The notes under the pieces were generated by a model. That model saw only the letters and a program-made list of their open reading frames with translations, was not told where the DNA came from and did not search any database. The position numbers and the translations under genes are program-made. Positions 1 through 11,990 of a stretch of 64,000 nt of DNA are shown here, piece by piece. Numbering within the stretch: position 1 is the stretch's first letter; each line of letters begins with the position of its first letter. Location of the stretch: contig NC_044551.1 of the NCBI RefSeq assembly GCF_007565055.1, positions 98,920,089 through 98,984,088 on the forward strand. The letters run 5' to 3'. The DNA comes from Rhinopithecus roxellana (Eukaryota > Chordata > Mammalia > Primates > Cercopithecidae).

Positions 1-849
1 AAGTAGTACAAAGCCCTTTGTTGACACAGTGCTTATGCTTTATGATCAAACACACAGTTCAGCTCCTGTAGTCCAAAGGTCTTTTCCAACAGGTGTGAAG
101 AACTGCTGATAAGCAACTTTTACAAAATCCAGCCCAGATCTCAAATCCACAGCCCACTGGCCAGTTTTCCTAGGTCTATCACAAACAGCTGTCTTCCACA
201 CATGGGAAGCAAAATGCATTCAAAACACTCCCTCTGTTCTTTGAAAAAGTATTAACTGGCAATTTTCATAGAATCGGAATTGCAAAGTTAAACCGCTGAA
301 ATAGGTATTTTGTACATAGATTGTTCCTAGTGCCTTCTCTGAGACCCCAATCTTTCTACTTCTACTCTATTAGAACACATGTGCCCAGGTCCAAAAGAGG
401 CCACCCACAAGCACTTGAAAACGAAGTCACAGGCAGACATTTGAAATGTCCAGACCATCTAAGTTGGAGTGGGAAAGAAAAATTTGCCCACCATATGCAA
501 ACTATTACATTCAGTCATTGTTAAATAAGGCTGATAATTTAATACACAATATAGGCAACCTAGCATAAGGAAAAGGCTCACAATTTGATTAAAAATTGCC
601 TTTATAAGCAGGTGGAACAAGTTTGATCATAACATACACATTTTATTAAAAATTGGAGAAGTTTGCGTCTTAATCTCTGAGACAAATATGTGAGTGTTAA
701 CATAATGGCTGAACATTTTTCTGTACATAATCACCAGAAATGTTTTTGCAATATAAAGCATTTGCACACAAATTCCTATCCCCCTGTGAACTTTAAAGCA
801 ATCCTATAAGACAGAGAGGCAATACCATTCCTTTCTTCAAATGTAAGGT

Positions 850-1500
850 TCACAGAGGTTCCATTTTCTACTGCCAACAATGATTTCCTGGATATAATAA
901 AAGGGGCCGACTTTACCAAATGTTGGTGAGAGTGTAGAGAAACTGAGAATATAAAATGGTACATCTGCTTTGGAAAATGGTTTGGCAATTTCTTAAAAAG
1001 CTAAACATAATCTTACCATATACGTCCCAACAATATAACTCCTAGATTGTTGTCTACTCAAAAAAAAGTATTTTTACGTCTCATGTGTAAATATTCATAG
1101 CAGCAATATTCTTCCTAGCCAAATACTGGAAACAATTCAAAGGTCTAGTAACTGGTATAGAGATACACAGAACAAATCCATACAATGGGACTCCTCAGTT
1201 ATTTTTAAAAAAAGAAAAGAATCACTGATACATTCACCAACAAATATGGACCACAGACATCATGCTAAGTGAAAGAGGACAGATACAAAAGGCTACATAT
1301 TGTGGGGTTCTGTTTATATGAAGTTTCTGGAAAAGGCAAATCCATAGACACAGACAACAGATGAATAGTTACCCAAAGCTGGGTGCAAGAGGGACAGTGA
1401 CTGAGTGAAAAAGGTGGAAATCTGTCCAAAAACTGCGGCAATGGCTGCACCACTGTATACATGTGCTGAAATTCATTCTACTGGGCACCTATAACGGGTG
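850..1500 (+). mobile_element. L1M 3' fragment
   Basis: Sense-strand L1 ORF2 end and 3' region: recognisable order of 'GGTTTGGCAATTTCTTAAAAAG', the 'ATTCATAGCAGCAATATT' segment, 'CATGCTAAGTGAAAGA' and a 3' untranslated part. Many stops; old and divergent. Confidence 0.75.
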
Positions 1501-1546
1501 AATTTCTCTCTGTGGAATTATAAATCAATAATTTTGAATCATTTTT

Positions 1547-1824
1547 ATTTTTATTTATTTATATATTTATTTATTTTTGAGATGGAATCTCGATCTGTCA
1601 CTGCAAGCTCCGCCTCCCGGGTTCACGCCATTCTCCTGCCTCAGCCTCCCAATTAGCTGGGACCACAGGCGCCCACCGCCACGCCCAGCTAATTTTTTGT
1701 ATTTTTAGTAGAGACGGTGTTTCACCGTGTTAGCCAGGATGGTCTCGATCTCCTGACCTCGTGATCCGCCCGCCTCAGCCTCCCAAAGTGCTAGGATTAC
1801 AGGCGTAAGCCACCGCACCCGGTC
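1547..1824 (-). mobile_element. AluY-like, internal deletion
   Basis: Minus-strand Alu with AluY-type bases. About 40 bp are missing after 'CGATCTGTC'. Target-site duplication ATCATTTTT at 1538-1546 and 1825-1833. Confidence 0.93.
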
Positions 1825-1987
1825 ATCATTTTTTAAAAATTGTTTTCCCAGTCTATATACTTCTCAAAGGCACATGAACATTCCTAACCATTCCATAGTA
1901 GGAAAACCCAATCACATTTCTGTAACCGAGCAACACAGGGGTTGAGAAACATCAAAACAACAACAACCCCATAATGATGAAATTTAA

Positions 1988-2061
1988 GGGCCACGTTGAA
2001 TTCATTAAGTCCCTGTTCTCCACTGGGCCATGTTGAATTCATTAAGTCCCTGTTCTCCATT
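1988..2061 (+). repeat. 37-bp tandem duplication
   Basis: Two adjacent copies (1988-2024, 2025-2061) containing TTGAATTCATTAAGTCCCTG, with two mismatches. Unique sequence on both sides. Confidence 0.92.
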
Positions 2062-2743
2062 CACACAGACTAGAGGGGCTAGGAGACCACAGAGGAGACT
2101 TGCCCAAGCGAATCTAAGGATGAGTCTGTGGTAGATTGTACCATGGTGTCATTGTGGACAATTATCCCCCTCCCTGGAAGAAAATCATAAAACCCTGGCC
2201 AACTGCCTCCTGCTTGGTGATACCTCCCTAGCCTGGCCCATTCATCACCTGTTATCTACGACTCCATCCCACTCCAATAGCAAAGTGAAGCTGCTGCACA
2301 AGGCCTACATATTGACACACAAAGTTGCTGAGCTCTGTTTTAAGATAAAGAGGATTGTACCACCATCACAAATGTTAACCTCCTGTTGCCCTTTTAAAAA
2401 CTATTACATTTCTCTTCTGATTTGAAAAATGATTTTCTTTCCTGAACTCTGAAAAAAATAGTAAAGTTAGAGAAACAACCCTAAAAAGAGATGATGGTGG
2501 ACTTTAAATACCATTCTGTACGGCATGTTCTAATTACAGGTTCACGAAAAAGAGAACATTCTTTAGCCAAACATACAACTTAGTCTCAGCCCCGGAACAG
2601 GGCACTGTGCCGACTCATCTCCCACAGCTGTTTCTCTCGCCTATGTTAAGTACCTCAGTTCAGGACTCTCTGGCCACCTACATGACAAACTCAAAATTTG
2701 CTCCTGAAATGTGATCTGCTTTTTCCTTTTTAAAGATGCAGAG
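2062..2743. other. Unique intronic sequence
   Basis: No gene, RNA or recognised repeat seen. Confidence 0.5.
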
Positions 2744-3100
2744 GGCCAGCACAGTGCCTCATGCCTATAATCCCAGCACTTTGGGAGACCGAGGCAGGCG
2801 GACTGCCTGAGCCCAAAAGTTTGAGACCAGCCTGCGCATCCTGGAGAGAACCTGTCACTTATTTTTAAAATGCAAAAAATAAGCCAGGCATGGTGGTGCA
2901 TGCCTGTGGTCTCAGCTACTGGAAAGGCAAGGCTAAGGTGGGAGGATCACCTGAGGCTGGAAAGTAAAGAGTACTGTGAGCCATGATTGCACCACCTCAC
3001 TCCAGCCTGGGAGACAGAGTGAGACTCTGTCTCCAAAAACAATAAAATTAAAATAAAATAAAATAAAATAAAATAAAACAAAACAAAATAAAATAAAATA
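2744..3100 (+). mobile_element. AluJ-like with (AAAAT)n tail
   Basis: Divergent full-length Alu ending in a long AAAAT tail. Imperfect duplication AAAGATGCAGAG / AAAGACACAGAG flanks it. Confidence 0.9.
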
Positions 3101-3489
3101 AAAAGACACAGAGGTCAAATAACTTTGTAATGCATCAGATAAATTAATATGACTATTGAAATCTGCAGTAAATTCAACAGCCAAAAGGAAGTTTTCCTCT
3201 GTTTGCCTGCAATGACTCAGTGAAGAAGTCACCTGGCTTAGGAGATCTCTAACACAGGGCCAAGGGAGCGGGGATATTTGTTCTTGATGAACTGCAGAAA
3301 TGGGTTGTGAGCAGCAAGGACTTCAGCAGTACTTTTTCACCTGTTTTACAGTCTTTCTTTTTTTTTTCTTCTGTTGGAAGTAGGAGTTATCTTTCCAACT
3401 GATCAGATGCTTTTTTTTTTTTTTTCTGATTCTTACAACTCAAAGACACACGAAAGGACATGTGGCTTTTATGACACAAAGTTGTAATA

Positions 3490-3590
3490 CAAGTTTATCC
3501 ACCTCGGTGCTACTGACATTGTGGACGAGGTGATTCTTTGTTGGGGACTGCAGGTTCATTCTAGTTGAGAATCACTATTCTAGAGTAATA
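3490..3590 (-). mobile_element. MER20 fragment
   Basis: Partial match to MER20 (hAT-Charlie), ending 'AGTTGAGAATCACTATTCTAGA'-like. The middle of the element is deleted. Confidence 0.5.
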
Positions 3591-3910
3591 GCGTTCTAGA
3601 GCCATGGTCAAATTGAAGGCGTTTACAAAACCATTCATTGTCAGTGACCTAGTTAATTGAAAGCAGACTCTGTTGTCTAAATCCCATGAATTTCAAAAAT
3701 CCCAAGAATGGAGGTCAATCCAGATAAAGTGTACCTGGGGCAGACCTAATTTCTGGTATCATTAAAACTGGGTACACACAGAATAGAGAAAGTAGCCCCT
3801 GCAGCCTAATTCAAACAGTTTAACAAACGTAAGGAAAAGAGGAGCAGAGGCCGATAGGTAGGCAGTGGTGCTAGAAGAACACTCTTCTTTTCCTCCTCTC
3901 TGTCCACAGA

Positions 3911-3914
<4 letters not shown>

Positions 3915-3950
<36 letters not shown>
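3915..3950 (+). repeat. (GT)n microsatellite
   Basis: Uninterrupted GT dinucleotides, about 18 units. Confidence 0.97.
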
Positions 3951-3953
<3 letters not shown>

Positions 3954-4135
3954 AAGGGAGAGCCGACTTTTAATGCAGATTATTGGAACCATGCAGACAC
4001 AGCCTGTCCACTGTGCTCTTTAACCTCAGATGCTATCTCAACTCCCAAATGCTTGCAAACCCCAATGCAAAGCTTGTCAGAAAACTTAGCCACGTGCAGA
4101 TGAGAATGAGAGAGGAGCAAAGCAAGGTGCTCATC

Positions 4136-4413
4136 GGCCAGGCACAGTGGCTCATGCCTATAATTCCTGCAGTTTGGGAGGCCAAGGCGGGTGGATCACC
4201 TAAGGTCAGAAGTTCGAGACCAGGCTGGCCAACATGATGAAACCCCATCTCTACTAAAAATACAAAAAATTAGCTGGGCGTGGTGGCAGGCGCCTGTAAT
4301 CCCAGGCAGTCGGGAGGCTGAGGCAGAAGAATCACTTGAACCCGGGAGGCGGGGGTTGCAGTAAGCTGAGATGGTGCCACTATACCCTCGCCTGGACAAC
4401 AGAGCAAGATGCT
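4136..4413 (+). mobile_element. Alu (S-type) leading into purine repeat
   Basis: Full-length plus-strand Alu. Its A tail has been replaced by a large AAAG/AGAC/GA/GGAA tract. Confidence 0.93.
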
Positions 4414-4640
4414 ATAGACAGAAAGACAAGAAAGAAAGACAAACAAGAAAGACAGAAAGACAAGAAAGAAAGAGAGAAAGAGAGAAAGAAAGACACAGAG
4501 AGACAGAGAGAGAGAAAGAGAGAGAGAGAGAGAAAGAAAGAAAGAAAAGGAAGGAAGGAAGGAAGGAAGGAAGGAAGGAAGGAAGGAAGGAAGGAAGGAA
4601 GGAAGGAAGGAAGGAAGGAAGGGAAGGAAAGAAAGACAGT
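4414..4640 (+). repeat. Purine microsatellite with (GGAA)n
   Basis: AAAG/AGAC and GA tracts, then about 18 GGAA units at roughly 4549-4622. Produces false low-complexity ORFs on both strands. Confidence 0.96.
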
Positions 4641-4951
4641 AGAACAAGCCAAGAAAGACAAGTAGGTAAACGGAGCAAGGAGACAGAGATTTTATGAAAT
4701 GTATAAAACTGTCCCACTAAGAACTCTCAAAAACTAGTGGGAAATCCTGTTTTTACGGACACAAAACAAAACAGCTGGTTTGAGAACTGCATTCCAGGAT
4801 CCTCTTGGTGGAAGCAGTAGGAGGTACAGGACAGAAAGGGCAATAAAAGAACAGCACAAAATGTTTGCACTCTGCGTGAAATCTGATACCAGACATCCTG
4901 ACCTCCTACTTCCCAGTTTATCCTCCTTTCCTCCTCTTGATAAGACATCAT

Positions 4952-4980
4952 TTTTGGGGGGGGCAGGGCGGGGGGGGAAG
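4952..4980 (+). other. G-run cluster, possible G-quadruplex
   Basis: An 8-G run, GGG and another 8-G run within about 25 bases, enough for four G tracts. Structure inferred, not shown. Confidence 0.55.
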
Positions 4981-5623
4981 AAACGCCTACAAATAAACAA
5001 ACTGATAAGATTTTCTTAATGAAATCCCAGTTGTTTTCTGGCTACCATCTGTTTTTAGAAAAAATACACAAGTATACTCAGAACAGGAGTTTGTTGTTAC
5101 TTCATAAAAATGAATGACCCGAGAACACAATGGGAAGAAAAGAAACTTGAAACAGCCATTTCTAATTTCTGTTTCATACATGTTAATTCCCTTGCAGATT
5201 TCTATCACATATTGAAAACAATTGGTGTGTTTCATAAAATTGCACTTCCTGAATTAAAAGCTAAGGAAGAGATAACCTAGACCAATCAAAATGACATATA
5301 ACGTGTTGGCAAGAATGTGGAGTAACTAGAACCCCCGTGCGCTGCTGCTAAGAATGTGAAATGATGCAGCTGCTGTGGAAAACCGTTTGGCAGTTCCTCA
5401 AAAAGTAAAATATAGAGTTACCATATGACCCAGAAATTCCACTGCTAGGTAAATACCCCAGAGACGTGAAAACATATGTCCACACGAAAACTTGTACACA
5501 AATGTTCATAGCAGCATTTTGTGCAATAGCCTGAAAGCGGAAACAATCCTCATGTCCATCAACTAGTGAATGGATGTTTTTTAATGTGGTCTATTCATAT
5601 AATGGAATATTATTCAACAATAA

Positions 5624-5949
5624 GGTTGATGTGGTAGCTCACGTCTGTAATCCCAGAACTTTGGGAGGCCTGGGTGGGAAGATCACCTGAGGTCAGGAGT
5701 TCACAAGACCAGCCTGGCCAACATGGAGAAACCCTGTCTTTACTAAAAATACAAAAATTAGCCAGGTGTGGTGGCACATGCCTGTAACCTCAGCTACTCT
5801 AAGTGGACAGGAGAATCACTTGAACCCGGAGGCACAGACTGCAGTGAGCCAAGATCATACCACTGCATGGGCGGCAGAGCAAGACTGTCTCAAAAAATAA
5901 AATAAAATAAAATAAAATAAAATAAAATAAAATAAAATAAAATAAAAAT
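5624..5949 (+). mobile_element. Alu with (AAAAT)n tail inside L1M
   Basis: Full-length divergent Alu inserted in the L1M; tail of about 12 AAAAT units. Confidence 0.92.
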
Positions 5950-6087
5950 GAACAAAGAACTGATACGTGCTATAACATGGATGAGCCTAGAAAACACTAT
6001 GCTAAGTAGAAGAAGGCTGTCACAAAGCACCACATGTTGTATGACTCCATTTATATGGAGAAGTCAAATCCATGGAGACAGAAAGTT

Positions 6088-6365
6088 GGTCGGGCGTGGT
6101 GGCTCACGTCTGTAATCCCAGCACTTTGGCAGGCCAAGACGGGCTGATCATATGAGGTCAGGTGTTCGAGACCAGCCTGACCAACATGGTGAAACCCCAT
6201 CTCTAGTAAAATACAAAATTAGCCAGCGTGGTGGCGGGTGCCTGTAATCCCAGCTACTTGAGGCTGAGGCAAGAGAATCGCTTGAACTCGGGAGGCTCAG
6301 GTTGCAGTGAGTCAAGATCATGCCACTGCACTCTAGCCTGCATGACAGAGTGAGACTCCATCTTG
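6088..6365 (+). mobile_element. Alu inside L1M
   Basis: Full-length Alu whose tail has become the purine tract at 6366-6640. L1M resumes at 'AGAAAGCTCACTGG'. Confidence 0.92.
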
Positions 6366-6640
6366 AAAGAGAGAGAGAGAGAGACAGGAAGGAAGGAAGG
6401 AAGGAAGGAAGGAAGGAAGGAAGGAAGGAAGGAAGGAAGGGAGGGAGGGAGGGAGGGAGGGAGGGAGGGAGGGAGGGAGGGAGGGAGGAAGGAAGGAGGG
6501 AGGGAAAGAGGAAGGAAGAATCGAAGGGGGGAAGGGGGGAAGGGGGGAAGGGGGGAAAGGGGTGAGGGGAGGGGAGAGGCAGAGGGAGAGGGAAAGGGAG
6601 AGGGACAGGGACAGAGAGAGAGAGGTAGAGGAGAAAAGAA
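6366..6640 (+). repeat. Purine tract: (GA)n, (GGAA)n, (GGGA)n, G-runs
   Basis: GA units, about 13 GGAA units (6387-6440), about 13 GGGA units (to 6490), then GGGGGAA-type and GGGAGA-type repeats. Second GGAA array of the window and also grown from an Alu tail. Confidence 0.96.
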
Positions 6641-6880
6641 AGCTCACTGGTGGCTGCCAGGGGTTGGGAGGAGAGGAGAATGGGGAGTGGCTGCTAACAG
6701 GTATGGAGTTTTGTGGGGGGTTTTTTGGAGTAGGAAAATGTGATAAAATTGAATAGTGATGATGGTTGTACAATCTTGTGAAGATGCTAAAAACCACTGA
6801 ATTACACACTTTAAATGGGCGAATGTCACGATGTGTGAATTATATCACAAATAGAAAGAGACAGGGAGGGAGAGACAAAC

Positions 6881-7590
6881 AACTATGCAGACAAACAGGT
6901 CAAAAACAGACAAACCTGATCTCATTCACTCCCTGGATTCCATTATCCCAACCACCATCTTCATTCTTGACCTTCCTTATTACATATGCAAGAAGGTCCT
7001 CTTTTCAGTTTGCACTAGTTTTTGTTGCGTTTCCATCATTTGCAAGCAAAGGAATATCAGCTCTCATTTCATCACACACAAATGTTACAGGTTTCAGAAA
7101 ACATCTAGAAAGCAGTTCACACTCAAGAGACCTGTAGAAATGTCTGTAACTAATTTTTATACACTTTCTCTACAACACCAGAACAAGTTATTCCAGTGCT
7201 TTGACTCAACATTATACCAGTATTTACATCATATTTATATTATTTGCATTATGGGAGGCAGAAATGGAGTTACTTGCTGTGGAATCCTCAACACCTAGAA
7301 CAGGGCCAGACTTACTGCTCCACTGAATGTCTGGTAAATGCATCTACAGAAACCATGCTACCCAGAGATAGAGGCTGGGCTGTTGGAAGGTTTCAGTATG
7401 AGGTTACAAAAATGGCATTGGGTGCTCCCCTAGAAGACAGGGACTCAAGCTCCAGCTCTACTACCCATGGCTCAGCACAGTTATTCATTACTTGAGACCT
7501 CTCTGCAAAAAATGAGCTGACACCTAGCTTTTCTGACATATAACACAAAAAGATCACATGAGATGGCTAATCAAAATGGTTTAAGCCATG
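6881..7590. other. Unique intronic sequence
   Basis: No gene or clear repeat recognised. Overlapping ORFs of 123-137 codons look like chance. Confidence 0.5.
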
Positions 7591-7591
7591 G

Positions 7592-7899
7592 GGTTGCCTG
7601 GCACAGTGGTTCACGACTGTAATCCCAGCATTTTGAGAGGCTAAGGAAGGCAGGTCACTTGAACTCAGGAATTCAAGACCAGCCTGGGCAACAAGGCGAG
7701 ACCCCCGTTTCTACAAAGAAATTCAAAAATTAGCTGGGCATGGTGGCATGCGCCTATAGTCCAAGCTACTTAGAAGGTTGAGGTAGGAGAGTCGCTTGAA
7801 CCCAGGAGGCAGAGGTTACAGTGAGCTGAAACTGCGCCACTGCACTCCAGCCTAGGTGACAGAGCGAGAGCCTATCTCAAAAACAAACAAACAAAAAAT
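7592..7899 (+). mobile_element. Alu, divergent
   Basis: Full-length Alu with (CAAA)n-type tail. Confidence 0.9.
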
Positions 7900-8286
7900 G
7901 CCATAGGTCTTCTACCCAATGAAGCAGTACCTGTATTTGGGGTCTTGCTACTGGCACCTTACTGGGTCACATCCAGATGGCTTTTAGCCCTCATATTGCT
8001 TTAATTTAACTTTCCTCTCAAGGCCTTGCTACAGAACCAAATAATGCACGGACCTCATTTAACCAACCACATGCACCAACCTTCTCTCCAAACCAACAAA
8101 ACTACCAGCCCAGCTACTTACCCAATGTTTTCCCGAAACGTTGAAAAAGAACTTACAATTACAAACTATCCCCAATAGAAAAGTGATAAGGAGGCTGAAG
8201 AGGATGAGAAACATCTAAATGACATAAATGCCTCTTTGGTCCTTTGACACTAAGATTTTTGTCTACAGAAAATTATTTCTCTCCTG

Positions 8287-8585
8287 CTGGGCACAGTGGC
8301 TCACGCCTGTAATCCCAGCACTTTCGGAAGCTGAGGCAGGCAGATCACCTGAGGTCAGGAGTTTGAGACCAGCCTGGCCAACATGGCAAGATCCCGTCTC
8401 TACTAAGAATACAAAAATTAGCCAGGTGTGGTGGTGCATGTCTGTAGTCCCAGCTCAGGAGGCTGAGGTGGGAGAATCGCTTGAACTCGGAGGCAGAGGT
8501 TGCAGTGAGCTGAGATCGTGCCACTGCACTCCAGCCTGGGTGAGGGAGTGAGATTCTGTCTCAAAAAAAAAAAAAAAAAAGAAAA
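8287..8585 (+). mobile_element. AluS-like with clear target-site duplication
   Basis: Full-length Alu, A tail at 8562-8580. AGAAAATTATTTCYCTCCT flanks it at 8268-8286 and 8586-8604 with one mismatch. Confidence 0.95.
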
Positions 8586-8684
8586 AGAAAATTATTTCCC
8601 TCCTACAGCAAAATTCATTTTCATTGCGCTCCATATTACACCTCCTATTGGGTTCAACAGAGACATCGGAACAGACTACAGTGC

Positions 8685-8702
8685 TAAAAAAAAAAAAAAA
8701 AG
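8685..8702 (+). repeat. Poly(A) not attached to an Alu
   Basis: About 17 A residues follow sequence that is not Alu. It may mark an old retro-inserted fragment; source not recognised. Confidence 0.6.
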
Positions 8703-8929
8703 TGGGGGCAGCCATTCTGATGGCTCCATGACTAGCCCTAGTTATATCCCTCCATCACTGATATGTGCTGAAATTGGAGGGGACTCTTCCCCAAGGACAC
8801 AGCCTCTCCAGCAGTGGGTGGGCACCAGGCAGCGAGGTGTGAGGGTACCCAGAGCGTATGACAAGCCAGCCAGGCAGTGGACTACAGTGGGCTTAGTGGT
8901 GGTGTTATCGTCATTTAGTTGTTAAGTAA

Positions 8930-9320
8930 ACTTTTCATTTTAGAATACTTGTAGATTTTACAGAGAAGTTGCAAATATAATACAGGGAGTCCCTGTACAC
9001 CTCTCACTCTGGCTCCTGTTGTTAATATCTTACATAATGTGGCATGTTTATCACACTAAGGAACCAACGCCGGCACCTTAGTATGAACTCAACGCCACAC
9101 TTCATTCAAATTTCTCCAGTTTCCGCCCAATGTCCTTTTTCCGTCCCAGGACCCCTTCTGGGACACTGGATGTCATCATCATGCTCCTTCTTTGATGGCC
9201 TTGACAGGTTTGAGGAATGCCGGTCAGGTATTCTCTGAAACATCCCTCCTCTGTGGGCTGTTTGAAGTTTTTGTTCCTGGCTAGACCGAAGAATAGTGGT
9301 TTTTGATAATGGCTCTATCC
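8930..9320 (-). mobile_element. Old L1-related fragment
   Basis: Resembles the widespread 'AGAAGTTGCAAATATAATAC' and 'GACAGGTTTGAGGAATGC' segments of ancient L1M-type sequence. Orientation uncertain. Confidence 0.45.
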
Positions 9321-9364
9321 AGGGGGGGCCAAACCGCCTGGACAGGAACCCTGGCTTTACTACA

Positions 9365-9485
9365 TCTTAGCCATGTGGCGTTGGACAAATGAACCTCCAT
9401 GGACCTTAGTTTCCTCATTGAAAAAAGAGGAAAAGCAAATACAACCTACTTCCCAGGAACGGTGGGGATTAAATAGGCTGACTCT
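9365..9485 (+). mobile_element. MIR
   Basis: 'TTAGTTTCCTCATTGAAAAA' and 'GGGGATTAAATAGG' match the MIR core and 3' part. Confidence 0.65.
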
Positions 9486-10674
9486 GAGAAAGGAGGTGAG
9501 TAGATAATCAGAAATGCTTCATGGAAAGCAGAGGTGGCCACTGACACATTTAACAACACAGATACTGTGCCAGAGACCCAAAGATTAATAAGGGACACGC
9601 CTCATTCCCAGATGCCTGCAGTCCAATGGGGATGAAGTGCAAACAGATCATTGAAACTTGATACCAGGAGGACTAATGTGGGGATACACAGAGGACTGGA
9701 GCCTGCGGTGTTGGAGAGGAAGCCAGACTGCTGAGGGATGAATAGGAGAAGCCCCCATGGGGTAGAGGGAGGAAGCCCCATGTTGAAAGATCCAATTTTC
9801 TGCAAATTAGCCAAGTGCCAGTGTAGACTAACACACACTGTAAATTGGCTTATGCAGCGTTACTTAATCACCCTCCATAAACTATTAACAGCCCTACACA
9901 ATGAAACAATGAAGGCATTCACCTTTGTCCAGCACAAGAAAAAACAGTCTCAGACTCTAACCCGCCAAGCTCTACAAACCACTAAGGACTACAATCGCCT
10001 CCACCCTTACCAGTAAAATGTGGGCAAAAATTACTGTTTTACAACGCAATGTACTTTTTTCAAATTATGTTTTAAAAGAACCACACAGTAGACAAGTCAT
10101 TTTGAAGGATCCATTTTTAATTCTTTCTCAGTTTGAAAGGCCCCTCAGTCACTCAAAATTTGGAAATTCCCAAGATCTCCCTCAGGGGAATCAAGTGGTG
10201 GGACAAAGCAGTGAGAGGGGGACTGCAGTGAAGACCTTGCTGGGGTGAATGTAGAATGGGCCGAGCCAGGAGGCTGAGGTCTGAGGTCTGTCCATCAGAG
10301 ACAGCCATGTCCCGGTGCGGCAGCCCACACAAGGCTCTGAGGCCTGAGGCCAAGGAAAGAAAGTTTCTCCTAGTTCCTATTGGCTCCTCATCAGCTTCAC
10401 CACTACCCCTGGATGACAGGTCCCATCTAGACCAGAACAAAGACCCTCTGTTTCCCCTATCTCATTCCCAGGAAGCCTCTCACCTCCTGAGGACCAATGG
10501 TAAGAATGCTCAACAGGCTCAACCCAGCAAGAGCTCCTTCCCCAGCAGGACACTGGGACACCCAAAGGAATTTCCTAGAGGTGGATTCCAGCATCCCCAT
10601 CTATCCATCTCCCTCCCGCCCCATCAATCCTTCCCAAACATTCTGGCCATGATATAAGTTGCCCTCCCGCCCCG

Positions 10675-10676
<2 letters not shown>
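9486..10676. other. Unique/ancient sequence
   Basis: Mostly unrecognised. About 9550-9720 resembles an old interspersed repeat but could not be assigned. No gene supported. Confidence 0.45.

Positions 10677-10721
<45 letters not shown>
10677..10721 (+). repeat. (AC)n microsatellite
   Basis: About 22 uninterrupted AC units. Confidence 0.97.
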
Positions 10722-10724
<3 letters not shown>

Positions 10725-10966
10725 TACGCCACATGGTAAAAAGTCAAACTCCTGGCTAGAAGCAAGGACATGCATGCAATAAACTTGCAAAACCCCCAGT
10801 GGTAAAGCCTTAACGCAAGGGGGGCCCTGCCACACAACAGGGCGGGGGCAGGGAGGAGCAGGGCAGGAGCTCCCCTGAGAAGTCAGCACGCGGCTCCTCA
10901 ATCGGACTGCAGTTGACAGCCCCAGCTCCTGGCCTCTCCACCTCAACACTCCTGGCCTCGCTTCTT

Positions 10967-11020
10967 CTCTCTGAAAAATGGAGTCCTTCTCTCCGAAAAA
11001 TGGAGTCCTTCTCTCCTTCT
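10967..11020 (+). repeat. Short tandem copy of about 21 bp
   Basis: 'GAAAAATGGAGTCCTTCTCT' occurs twice in direct tandem with one flanking partial copy. Confidence 0.8.
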
Positions 11021-11119
11021 TAAGCCTCATGGAAGGAAGGAAACTACAAGCAGAGTAATCTCAAGACTCAGAAGCCATAATCAGCAGTAGCCAGGCAAAC
11101 TCCCAATAAACTTTCAGGT

Positions 11120-11250
11120 GTTTAGGTGATATGGCTCAAGCCTGTAATCCCAGCACTTTGGGAGGCAGGGGCAGGAGGATCACTTGAGCCCAGGAATTGA
11201 AGACCAGCCTGGGCAATATTGTGAGACCTTATCTCTATATTTAAAGAAAT
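11120..11250 (+). mobile_element. Free left Alu monomer / AluJ fragment
   Basis: Single left-arm Alu-like unit ending 'GAGACCTTATCTCTA'. No right arm. Confidence 0.8.
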
Positions 11251-11256
11251 GGTCTT

Positions 11257-11564
11257 GGCCAGGCACAGTGGCTCATGCCTGTAATCCCAGCACTTTGGGA
11301 AGCCAAGGTGGGTCGATCAACAGAGGTCAAGAATTGGAGACCACCCTGGCCAACACGGTGAAACCCTGTCTCTACTAAAAATACAAAAATTAACTGGGCA
11401 TGGTGGCACATGCCTGTAATCACACCTACACAGGAGGCCGAGGCATGAGAACTGCTTGAACTCAACAGGCAGAGGGTGCAGTGAGCCGAGATCGCGCCAC
11501 TGCACCCCAGCCTGGGCAACAACACTCCATCTCAAAAAAAAAAAAAAAAGAAAAGAAAAGAAAG
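11257..11564 (+). mobile_element. AluS-like with perfect duplication
   Basis: Full-length Alu flanked by AAAGAAATGGTCT at 11243-11255 and 11565-11577. Confidence 0.95.
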
Positions 11565-11879
11565 AAAGAAATGGTCTAGAAAGGAGGCTCTCACACCTGT
11601 CTTTACAGCATAATCAGACAGTGCCCAGGGACCAATCCAGCTGTGCAGAAGTGGAATGGCAGGGGCTGGATCTTAGCAGCCCGCCCCCACGATTCTGGGG
11701 TGCAGTGGGGTGGTGGGGCACTCCTGGACTGAGCCAGTGCTCCAAAGGGTGAGGTCAGGGCCTTCCGGGTGGTTACCAAAAACACAAGGGTGCCTTCCCC
11801 ACCCCTTGTCTGTAGATTCACCAATTCGGTGATTCTCAAACCTGGTCTGCCACCAAAAAAATCTGCATTAGCTCCAAAC

Positions 11880-11990
11880 AAAGGAAGGAAGGGAAGAGAA
11901 GGGACAGAGAAAAGGGAAAAGCAAGGAGAGAGGGAGGAAGGGAAGGCAGAAGGAAGAAGGCAGGTAGGAAGGAAGGAAAGAAGGAAATCA
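11880..11990 (+). repeat. GA-rich low-complexity tract
   Basis: Imperfect GGAA/GGGA/GAGA purine tract not attached to an Alu. Confidence 0.9.

Larger units (their letters stand above)
5275..6880 (+). mobile_element. L1M 3' end split by two Alus
   Basis: L1 pieces at 5275-5623, 5950-6087 and 6640-6880 join in order: 'TTTGGCAGTTCCTCAAAAAGT', 'CATATGACCCAGAAATTCCA', 'AACATGGATGAGCCTAGAAA', then 'GAATTACACACTTTAAATGG'. Alus at 5624 and 6088 interrupt it. No intact reading frame. Confidence 0.82.

Noticed and set aside
4270..4717. Several Lys/Glu/Arg- or Leu/Ser/Phe-rich ORFs of 93-125 codons
   Set aside because: Translations of the GGAA/GA microsatellite.
6320..6809. ORFs of 81-158 codons with GGRE or SLPP repeats
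   Set aside because: Translations of the second purine tract.
9840..10016. Possible nuclear mitochondrial insert
   Set aside because: Base composition looked mitochondrial for a stretch, but no mitochondrial gene sequence could be recognised.
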